Assembly (NCBI GenBank): GCA_947567425.1
Contig: CANOLV010000001.1
Span: 62,001 to 126,000, forward strand
DNA: 64,000 nucleotides
From: an uncultured Porphyromonadaceae bacterium
Lineage (GTDB): Bacteria > Bacteroidota > Bacteroidia > Bacteroidales > Muribaculaceae
Direction of reading: 5' to 3'
The position numbers and the translations under genes are program-made. A model generated the notes under the pieces. It worked only from the letters and a program-made list of their open reading frames with translations, was not told the origin of the DNA and made no database searches. This document shows, piece after piece, positions 33,123 through 40,675 of the stretch. Each line of letters starts with the position of its first letter. Position 1 is the first letter of the stretch.

Positions 33123-34931
33123 ATGTCAATAGATGTGATCATTGCGGAAGCCGTGGCCCGTGCGGTAAAAGCACTCTACGGCATCGAGGCCGATGCGGCG
33201 TCGATAGTGCCTCAAGCCACGAGGAAAGAATTCGAGGGCAATCTGACCGTAGTAGTGTTCCCCTGGGTGAAAGCCGCGCGCAAATCGCCCGAGGCGGTAG
33301 GCAAGGAGATAGGCGACTGGCTGACGGACAACGAGCCGGCCGTGAACCGCTACAACGTGGTCAAGGGATTCCTGAACATAGTCATCGAGCCGACCTACTT
33401 CACCTCGATGCTCCGCCATATAGACGGCACACCGGACTTCGGCATGACCAAAGCCACTCCGGAAAGCGAACTGTACATGGTGGAATACTCCTCGCCGAAC
33501 ACCAACAAGCCTCTTCATCTGGGCCACGTGCGCAACAACCTGCTCGGATTCAGCCTGTCGCGCATACTTAAGGCCTGCGGCTACAATGTGGTCAAGACCA
33601 ATATAGTCAATGACCGAGGCATACACATCTGCAAGTCGATGCTGGCATGGAAGAAATGGGGCGAAGGCATCACCCCGGAAAAGGCCGGCAAGAAGGGCGA
33701 CCACCTGATCGGCAACTTCTACGTGCTTTTCGACAAGCACTACAAGGCCGAGCTAAAAGAGCTTACCGCCCGATACGTGGCCGACGGACTTAACGAAGAG
33801 GAGGCACAGAAGAAAGCGGAAGCCACATCGCCCCTAATGCTCGAAGCCCGCGACATGCTGCGCCGCTGGGAACAGAAAGACCCTGAAATCCGCGGACTTT
33901 GGGAGATGATGAACGAATGGGTCTATGCCGGATTTGACGAGACATACAAGCGTATGGGCGTGGACTTCGACAAGATATATTACGAATCCAACACTTATCT
34001 GGAGGGCAAGGACAAAGTGCTCGCAGGTCTTGATAAGGGCATCATGTATAGAAAAGAGGATGGTTCGGTATGGGCCGACCTTACGGATGCCGGACTTGAC
34101 CACAAGCTGCTTCTCCGCAGCGACGGCACTTCGGTGTACATGACCCAGGACATCGGCACCGCCAAACTGCGCTATCAGGATTACCCGATCGACAAGATGA
34201 TATACGTGGTGGGCAATGAGCAGAACTACCACTTCCAGGTGCTTTCACTCCTGCTCGACCGTCTCGGCTTCAAATGGGGCAAGGACCTGGTACACTTCTC
34301 ATACGGAATGGTCGAACTGCCGGAAGGCAAGATGAAGAGCCGCGAAGGTACCGTGGTCGACGCCGACGACCTTATGGACGAGATGATCCAAGGCGCCCGC
34401 GACGTGGCCGCCGAACGCGGACGCGGCGACATGTCGGCCGAAGAGTCGGAGGAGATAGCCCGCATAGTGGGTCTGGGCGCCCTCAAGTACTTCCTGCTGA
34501 AGGTGGATCCCCGCAAGAACATGACATTCAATCCGAAAGAGTCGATAGACTTCAACGGCAACACCGGTCCGTTCATCCAATACACCTACGCTCGCATACG
34601 CTCGGTGCTCCGCAAGGCCGCCGAAGCCGGTTACAAGGCCGAAGGCTACGACATGGTGGCTCCGAACGACAAGGAGATCTCGCTCATCCAGCATCTGGCC
34701 GACTTCCCCGGTACAGTGAAGGAAGCAGGACGCACATATTCGCCTGCCCTCATAGCCAACTACGTGTATGACCTGGTCAAGGAGTACAACCAGTTCTACC
34801 ACGACTACAGCATCCTCAACGAGAACGATGCGGCAGTACGCTCACTTCGTCTGGCACTTAGCCACGCAGTGGCCGAAGTGGTCAAGAACGGCATGTGGAT
34901 GCTGGGCATCGAAGTGCCGGAACGGATGTAG
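33123..34931 (+). CDS. argS: Arginyl-tRNA synthetase
   Basis: Charges tRNA-Arg with arginine. The 602-residue class I enzyme has the N-terminal additional domain (about 1-115), the HIGH signature as HLGH in NKPLHLGHVRNNL, and a KMSKS-like loop in GKMKSREGTVV. It ends with the DALR anticodon-binding domain (YARIRSVLRKA onward, last residues near IEVPERM). Length is at the upper end of the family (about 550-600). It has its own promoter at 33060. The BI-1-like gene follows after 85 bases with no terminator between them. Confidence 0.96.
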   Translation: MSIDVIIAEAVARAVKALYGIEADAASIVPQATRKEFEGNLTVVVFPWVKAARKSPEAVGKEIGDWLTDNEPAVNRYNVVKGFLNIVIEPTYFTSMLRHIDGTPDFGMTKATPESELYMVEYSSPNTNKPLHLGHVRNNLLGFSLSRILKACGYNVVKTNIVNDRGIHICKSMLAWKKWGEGITPEKAGKKGDHLIGNFYVLFDKHYKAELKELTARYVADGLNEEEAQKKAEATSPLMLEARDMLRRWEQKDPEIRGLWEMMNEWVYAGFDETYKRMGVDFDKIYYESNTYLEGKDKVLAGLDKGIMYRKEDGSVWADLTDAGLDHKLLLRSDGTSVYMTQDIGTAKLRYQDYPIDKMIYVVGNEQNYHFQVLSLLLDRLGFKWGKDLVHFSYGMVELPEGKMKSREGTVVDADDLMDEMIQGARDVAAERGRGDMSAEESEEIARIVGLGALKYFLLKVDPRKNMTFNPKESIDFNGNTGPFIQYTYARIRSVLRKAAEAGYKAEGYDMVAPNDKEISLIQHLADFPGTVKEAGRTYSPALIANYVYDLVKEYNQFYHDYSILNENDAAVRSLRLALSHAVAEVVKNGMWMLGIEVPERM

Positions 34932-35016
34932 CCAACATTATTTAACATATCCGGGGACATATAATGCGCCGGGTATCCGTTGTTATAACAAGAAACAAAC
35001 CAAACATCAGTTATTT

Positions 35017-35721
35017 ATGAACAATTATCAAATGAATCCTTACGGATCTTCTTCGCTGGACATGGAAGTGTCGCAGGTGATGAAGCGTGTCTATCTGAAG
35101 ATGTTCCTCGCCCTGCTGGTGACCTCGGCCGCCGCATGGATCTGCACAACAATACCCCATATTCCCTATTTTCTGGTGTCACACAGATGGGTCTACTGGG
35201 GACTTCTGATAGTGGAACTTCTGATGGTGTTCGGCATCTCGGGAGCGGTCCGCAAGATCAGCTCACCGGTGGCGTCGATGCTGTTCTATCTGTTCGCCAT
35301 ACTTAATGGAGTCACGTTCTCGCTTATCTTCCTGGCGTATACGCCGGTGTCGATATTCAAGACGTTCCTCATCACGGCCGGAGTGTTCGGTGCCATGACC
35401 ATCTACGGCTACTTCACCGAACGCGACCTGACCAAGATGGGCAATTTCCTGTTCATGGCGCTCATAGGACTTATCATAGCGAGCTTGGTCAACCTGTTCT
35501 GGGCCAACAGCACCCTTGAGTGGATCGTGTCGATAGGCGGTGTGCTTATCTTCATCGGCCTGACAGCATGGGATACGCAGAAGATCAAGCAGATGGCGCA
35601 ATATGGAGGCGGAGGCCTTGAGCTGTCGCGCCTTGCCACAATCGGAGCGCTGAGCCTCTATCTGGACTTCATCAACCTGTTCCTTTATCTGCTCCGCTTC
35701 TTCGGAAGCTCCCGCGACTAA
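35017..35721 (+). CDS. Bax inhibitor-1 / YccA family membrane protein
   Basis: A 234-residue inner-membrane protein with about seven hydrophobic segments from residue 25 onward. The family features are an N-terminal VYLKMFLALLVTSAAAW helix, GVTFSLIFLAYTP, FGAMTIYGYFTERDLTKMG, and the C-terminal LTAWDTQKIKQMA with FLYLLRFFGSSRD. Members are proposed to leak calcium or modulate membrane protease activity; the role in this organism is unknown. ATG 35017 is chosen over an in-frame codon at 34768 inside argS. It is followed by a strong terminator and is likely cotranscribed with argS. Confidence 0.9.
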   Translation: MNNYQMNPYGSSSLDMEVSQVMKRVYLKMFLALLVTSAAAWICTTIPHIPYFLVSHRWVYWGLLIVELLMVFGISGAVRKISSPVASMLFYLFAILNGVTFSLIFLAYTPVSIFKTFLITAGVFGAMTIYGYFTERDLTKMGNFLFMALIGLIIASLVNLFWANSTLEWIVSIGGVLIFIGLTAWDTQKIKQMAQYGGGGLELSRLATIGALSLYLDFINLFLYLLRFFGSSRD

Positions 35722-35745
35722 AGAACAGAGAGCTAATCAGACATA

Positions 35746-35791
35746 ACATCCCCCCTGCGGAATGAGCTTACCGCTACCGCAGGGGGGATGT
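35746..35791. terminator. Strong hairpin terminator between convergent genes
   Basis: A perfect 15-bp inverted repeat (ACATCCCCCCTGCGG at 35746-35760 and CCGCAGGGGGGATGT at 35777-35791) with a 16-base loop, then CATTTTTC. It lies between the BI-1-like gene (+) and the DUF3857 gene (-). Confidence 0.85.
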
Positions 35792-35816
35792 CATTTTTCA
35801 AAAAAGACTCTATCTT

Positions 35817-37997
35817 CTACTTTTCAAGCAGAACGGTCTTAGCGCCCCAGGCTACGGCCGCATCCAGCACATCGACCAACAACGGCCAGTTGGAGGCCGG
35901 CTCTATCTTATGCTTGTAGACTTTCTCAACTGAGATCTTCAGCTTATCCCCGTCGACCGACGCCACAGCTTTAAATGCTCCGGCCTCATTATCGACATCG
36001 GCAGACAGCGCATCGAGCGACTTATCGGAGACCCTGTATCCGGCGGGAATTTCAAGTTCAATCTCCGTACGGTATGTCCTCGGCGACGACATATACACGT
36101 CGTCGGTACGATTCCGGTCTGACCCGAGTATCTCCATCTGCCCGCTTATCAGCTTACCCACCGGCACTACCAAATTGGGTCCCGCCCGACGCACCATATT
36201 ATCCATCGAATAGTCGACAGTGTATGACATCACTGAATCGGCCGGATCAACTCCGAGATTCAGGACCTTCAGATCCCTGACTTCGGCCGGATCTTCCTTA
36301 TGATAGGAATAGACCTCCGCTTTCGCAACGTCGATCCGGGCCTTGCGGATGTCGGCATATCTCGCTTCCCTATCAGCCGCGGCTTTCTTGTTTTCCTTGG
36401 GCGCAACGGTGAGTCCATACCGGTTCAGGAAAGCCGCATATCCCTCTACGATATCCTCTTCGGAGAGAACGGACATTGAACCCATTTTGCACGAACCGAC
36501 GGCATCTTCCCTACGAGTTATGACGAGGCGTGTGCCATTGATCCGCGCAACGAGCGACGACGTGCCGACATTGTCTGCCGGATCAGACATCGGAAACAGA
36601 ACCGACGCATCGGGGTTGGCCCTGCGCTCCTTGCCGGTCAACGCCGGAACGCCCCTGCGCCCCTGTATAGTATAAGGCACCTCGTCAGGAGCGAAGAATC
36701 CTATCGGAGCAAAATAATAGCGTGAACCATTCCCCTGATCGAGATACCACACGGCATCGCGATAGGATATCAGCTGGTCGACAGGCTCGCAATCCTCGTC
36801 GGTGGTTATGCCGTAGCCGACATTCAGCTTCGCCTGGTTAAACGTCTTATGCAGATCGGAGACCATGCTCCGTGAAGAGTATCGCCGATTGCCCGACACG
36901 ATGGCATACATCCATAGATTATATATATAGTCGGTCAATTCCACATCGCTTATCTTCTTCTGTTGATGGAGTTTGAAAAGCTCCTTCTTCAGTTTTTTGC
37001 CATCTTTTATACAGAATGATATCCAGTCGCCATTGAATTTCGGATCCACCAAACCTATGTCCCACAGATCCTCATGTATCAACCGCGCATCCGGATTGGC
37101 ATGCATGCCGTCTTTTTTCGCACTCGGAGGCGTATATGTATATGAATTGGCACGCCTGTTGAACACCTGGAACAGAATCACGGGCGACTGCTGCATCTCA
37201 TTGTACCACAGGCGGGGATTTTTCCCGTCGATATTCTTCAGCCCGAGGTCGAGTATGTAGTTCTTCTTGTCGTCGACTGATATATCGAAGTCCGGCGCAC
37301 CGTTGAGCGTGCGGTACTGAGTGGTAAGATCGTCGTCAAGTTCGCAGTGTATCCTGTAGTCGAGAATCGGATAATCGTCTTTCAACACAAACGCCACCGG
37401 GGGCAGATGCATGTTCTGAAGCTTAAGCGACGTAAAAACGAATAGGTCGAGTCTGTCACCTATCTCAAGGCCCGGCACCGCAAGCTTCTGACGCTGTTCC
37501 TGTCCTTTTTTACCCTGCAGCACATCAATATAGTCGTCGGTATCGACCTCAACCACCCGCCCGTCAGGCTTTATGATTCTGGCACCAAGCGCCTTCCGGG
37601 TGTCTTCGCTCTTAAACCCCACATAGTCAGTCTTGTCTCTGACAGAAAAATCAAATTCAGAATAATTTTCAAGAGCCGCCTTGTCGTTGATCAGCACAAG
37701 CATGCGGGTAAGCATATCGGCATGTATCTTGGCGTTATTGCCAAGACCGATTATAGAGGAATTAAAGCCGAAAGAGGTCTTTTTCTTAGCATTAATCTCC
37801 TGGTACATGGCCAGTATGACCGCCGATTCGCCCTTATATTTATCAGGAATTTCCCCGACGACAAACGAAGGCATGTCGCGTGCATATACTTCGGACTTCA
37901 CTTCATCCATGAATTCCTTGTATTTCAGGAAATCATCGGCGAAAGAGTGCGCCATTGCCATGGTCAGGCACACGGCAGATATCAGCAAACGTTTCAT
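35817..37997 (-). CDS. DUF3857 protein with a degenerate transglutaminase-like region
   Basis: A 726-residue exported protein with a signal peptide at residues 1-20 (cleavage near SFADD). An N-terminal DUF3857-type beta domain (about residues 120-300, with ARIIKPDGRVVEV) and a central helical region follow. The stretch where a transglutaminase fold would carry Cys-Gly-x-Cys-type residues reads RRYSSRSMVSDLHKTF, so the nucleophile Cys appears missing. It is followed by a C-terminal beta domain (about 560-726). It is the larger paralogue of the gene at 38017, directly upstream on the same strand, and the two lie 19 bases apart. Function is unknown; possibly non-catalytic. Confidence 0.78.
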   Translation of the reverse strand: MKRLLISAVCLTMAMAHSFADDFLKYKEFMDEVKSEVYARDMPSFVVGEIPDKYKGESAVILAMYQEINAKKKTSFGFNSSIIGLGNNAKIHADMLTRMLVLINDKAALENYSEFDFSVRDKTDYVGFKSEDTRKALGARIIKPDGRVVEVDTDDYIDVLQGKKGQEQRQKLAVPGLEIGDRLDLFVFTSLKLQNMHLPPVAFVLKDDYPILDYRIHCELDDDLTTQYRTLNGAPDFDISVDDKKNYILDLGLKNIDGKNPRLWYNEMQQSPVILFQVFNRRANSYTYTPPSAKKDGMHANPDARLIHEDLWDIGLVDPKFNGDWISFCIKDGKKLKKELFKLHQQKKISDVELTDYIYNLWMYAIVSGNRRYSSRSMVSDLHKTFNQAKLNVGYGITTDEDCEPVDQLISYRDAVWYLDQGNGSRYYFAPIGFFAPDEVPYTIQGRRGVPALTGKERRANPDASVLFPMSDPADNVGTSSLVARINGTRLVITRREDAVGSCKMGSMSVLSEEDIVEGYAAFLNRYGLTVAPKENKKAAADREARYADIRKARIDVAKAEVYSYHKEDPAEVRDLKVLNLGVDPADSVMSYTVDYSMDNMVRRAGPNLVVPVGKLISGQMEILGSDRNRTDDVYMSSPRTYRTEIELEIPAGYRVSDKSLDALSADVDNEAGAFKAVASVDGDKLKISVEKVYKHKIEPASNWPLLVDVLDAAVAWGAKTVLLEK

Positions 37998-38016
37998 AGC
38001 AAATAGTATTAATGAT

Positions 38017-39831
38017 TTAATTAGTGATTATTTCTATCTGTTGGCCACAGGCATCTTTCCACGCCGACACAGCGCTGTTCCATTCGGGCAACCCCTCCAA
38101 AGGAATATCCACGTCATGTATCTCGACCCACTTTTCCATAGTCAGCATGTCGCCGTGGCGGGAAAAAGTGCATGAGAACACCGCATTGGGAGTCTCTGCA
38201 CGGTATCCGTCGGGCAGATTCACGTCCTTTGCCCCGTCGGGCAGGCGCAGAGAAAACGTGCGCACTATACGGCATGGAAACGGGAGCGCGTAGCCAAGCA
38301 CACGTCCGTCGGTATCGACCCTGTCAATGAACGGATCGGAAGCCGTGTTCAGATCCACATAGCAGGATCCGTCGGATAGAACCACCGTTTCAGGCACTTT
38401 CAACCTACCTTCGAGAGTAGCAACCGTACCGCCGTCGGCGTCGGCATCAAACGCCAAAGTATCTGAAGATATCGATGCACGTACCGACGGAGACATCGCC
38501 CTCTTAAGGAATTCCGGACGAAGATGCGTCTTCAGTCTTTCATAAGCCCCGACAAAGTATTCCTTCATATCACCGCTGACTTTACGCACGCCGCATCCTT
38601 CAAGCACCCCTTCCTCGCCTATAGTGTAATCGTAGCCTATGGAGTCGGAAGATGCCGAAGGTGCCTGCTTCGGGAATACGCAGTGTGAGAACCTGTCGGG
38701 CGCACCCATATCCACCAAAGCATCCTTACCCTGTATGCTGAAAGGGACGTGTCCGGCGGGAATATATTCATTTGTAGCATCGAGCACAATCACGCCGTCA
38801 TCTTCCGGCACTACGCATACCATGTGGTCATTGGCCGCCAGACAGGGTATGTCGGATATGCCGAACGGTATCTGCCTCGTACCCACCGAAGCGGGATAGG
38901 CCTCGATGCCGGCTCCGGACAGCAACGTCGACAGCAACAGGGCCATACCTTTACAATCGCCATACCTTTTCCGCACCACTTCGGCCGGAGTGTCGGGCCT
39001 GAATCCGGCCTCTCCCTCCTCATAGGCCACGTAGCGGATATTGCGCTGCACCCATCGGTATATGGCCTCGATTTTTTCCCGCCGACCGCCGGCCTCCTTG
39101 CATATATCCCCCAGCAAAGCATCCATGCCGGGAATTGACGTGTCGACCACACCAAGTTCATGATGCCATCGGTAAAGCGAATCCACATCAGGGAAATAGC
39201 CGGCCACAATCACGGTAGGCTCTGACTTAAGCACCGACGGGCTACCAGGCTCTTCGACAAAGGGACGCAACCCGGCCATACTGTAGGTAATCACTCTGCC
39301 TCCGTCAGGCAGACGCTCATCTGTGCGCACAATACCCTCTTCGGGGAAATTCAGATCTACAAGCCTCAGGTCAGGCATAGAGGCCGGAATCTTAACCTTA
39401 AGCGACTTGGCCGCCACAGGGCAGTCCGCAGTCAGAACTATCCGGGACAGGAATGCGGCATCGGTCCAAGTCCGCTTAAACTCCACCTTGGCTTTCTTGC
39501 CTTTTTGCCGGAGATAAATGTCGAAGAAGCATACCTTGCTGTCATCGTGGAACACCGAGGGTGAATTGACATTCTTGTACTGGGCCTTTCCTCCCGAAGC
39601 TTTGTCGAGCTTTATGACATCGTTGTAAAATACGTGCGGCTGAACCGATCCGGCACGTCGCGTGGCCTCATACTCATGCCTGACGGTGTTTTTAACATGC
39701 ACTTTATCTCCGGCAGGAACAAATTCATACTCCTCGTAGCCGAATACTATGACAATGTTCTGTTCGGGGATCCGCGCCACTGCAACAATGGACGAAACTG
39801 CACAAAACAACAAAAGACTCTTTCTTAACAT
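38017..39831 (-). CDS. DUF3857/transglutaminase-core secreted protein
   Basis: A 604-residue exported protein with a signal peptide (MLRKSLLLFCAVSSIVAVA). A DUF3857-type N-terminal domain (about 30-210) is followed by a transglutaminase/peptidase core (about 240-360). That core has a complete catalytic triad: Cys293 in YGDCKGMALLL, His336 in ANDHMVCV and Asp351 in IVLDATNEY. A C-terminal beta domain follows. Proteins of this type act in the periplasm or outer membrane; the substrate is unknown. It is the first gene of a two-gene operon with the degenerate paralogue at 35817; the promoter is at 39857. Confidence 0.85.
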   Translation of the reverse strand: MLRKSLLLFCAVSSIVAVARIPEQNIVIVFGYEEYEFVPAGDKVHVKNTVRHEYEATRRAGSVQPHVFYNDVIKLDKASGGKAQYKNVNSPSVFHDDSKVCFFDIYLRQKGKKAKVEFKRTWTDAAFLSRIVLTADCPVAAKSLKVKIPASMPDLRLVDLNFPEEGIVRTDERLPDGGRVITYSMAGLRPFVEEPGSPSVLKSEPTVIVAGYFPDVDSLYRWHHELGVVDTSIPGMDALLGDICKEAGGRREKIEAIYRWVQRNIRYVAYEEGEAGFRPDTPAEVVRKRYGDCKGMALLLSTLLSGAGIEAYPASVGTRQIPFGISDIPCLAANDHMVCVVPEDDGVIVLDATNEYIPAGHVPFSIQGKDALVDMGAPDRFSHCVFPKQAPSASSDSIGYDYTIGEEGVLEGCGVRKVSGDMKEYFVGAYERLKTHLRPEFLKRAMSPSVRASISSDTLAFDADADGGTVATLEGRLKVPETVVLSDGSCYVDLNTASDPFIDRVDTDGRVLGYALPFPCRIVRTFSLRLPDGAKDVNLPDGYRAETPNAVFSCTFSRHGDMLTMEKWVEIHDVDIPLEGLPEWNSAVSAWKDACGQQIEIITN

Positions 39832-39856
39832 GGTGTGACAAAAATTGGTACTTCCG

Positions 39857-39864
39857 CAAAAATA
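39857..39864 (-). promoter_or_regulatory. -7 element for the DUF3857 operon
   Basis: Minus strand TATTTTTG, 26 bases upstream of ATG 39831. Confidence 0.6.
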
Positions 39865-39897
39865 GCACTACTATACCAATAAAATCTAAACTAATGT

Positions 39898-40470
39898 TTA
39901 TAGTCCGGGATTTCCGCTCATTTTTCTACGCATCCGGCTTAAATGTACGGGGGAAACCATAAGGATCGACGCTATATCCTTAAGCGACACGATGTCGAAT
40001 ATCTCCGGGTGTTCGGCAAGCAGAAGATTATAGCGTTCTTCGGTAGAATATCTATAGATCTGAACATACCGCTTATATATGGTGCGGTACAACGCCCCGA
40101 GCATGGCCTGCTCCAACATCGCTTCCTTACACGAAATAAGTTTTTTAAAGGCAGAGATCGGCACTCTGTATACCTCTGAAGTCCGGCCGGCTATTATAGA
40201 CACTTCCGATGGAGCCCCAGAACAGGAATTGTAGAAATCAGTCACATATTCGCCGGCAAAAGCAAAGCCACAAACCGCTTCCTCGCCGGATGAGCGCAAT
40301 GTGGCATATTTAAAATATCCCGAAGCCACATACCCGAAATGTTTCCCGACCTCACCCTCCTGAACGAATTTCTCACCACGCTGATAGACAGTCAGAGAAC
40401 CGTGTTCCATACAGAATGCATGAACATGGGTCATGTCGATTAGATCGAGGTATGAATTAAACCGCTCCAT
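39898..40470 (-). CDS. Crp/Fnr family transcription regulator
   Basis: A 190-residue DNA-binding regulator. A cyclic-nucleotide-binding-like barrel fills about residues 15-115 (VYQRGEKFVQEGEVGKHFGYV, then VCGFAFAGEYVTDF). A linking helix and a C-terminal helix-turn-helix (SLKDIASILMVSPVHLSRM) follow. The cAMP-contact residues of Crp are not clearly conserved, so the effector is unknown; many Bacteroidetes members of this group act without cAMP. It stands alone with its own promoter at 40499 and is divergent from lptD. Confidence 0.88.
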   Translation of the reverse strand: MERFNSYLDLIDMTHVHAFCMEHGSLTVYQRGEKFVQEGEVGKHFGYVASGYFKYATLRSSGEEAVCGFAFAGEYVTDFYNSCSGAPSEVSIIAGRTSEVYRVPISAFKKLISCKEAMLEQAMLGALYRTIYKRYVQIYRYSTEERYNLLLAEHPEIFDIVSLKDIASILMVSPVHLSRMRRKMSGNPGL

Positions 40471-40498
40471 ATATTTAAACCTATGTGAAAGGTATATG

Positions 40499-40506
40499 CA
40501 AATATA
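40499..40506 (-). promoter_or_regulatory. -7 element for the Crp-family gene
   Basis: Minus strand TATATTTG, 29 bases upstream of ATG 40470. Confidence 0.7.
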
Positions 40507-40634
40507 ATCTTTTCAAACGTCCCGACGACCGGGTTAACACTCTTTAACTCCGGAGAATAAAAGCACTTTCTGTTAAAATATTCTGAAATCTCCGAATCGG
40601 AGGTAGATAATTTTCAAAATATGCCGCCAAGTGT

Positions 40635-40642
40635 TATCTTTG
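40635..40642 (+). promoter_or_regulatory. -7 element for lptD
   Basis: TATCTTTG inside an in-frame extension that could begin with GTG at 40631. Its position means the true start must lie downstream, and TTG 40676 fits. Confidence 0.75.
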
Positions 40643-40675
40643 CAGTCACATTTTGATTTATCGCAGGTAAAAAGC

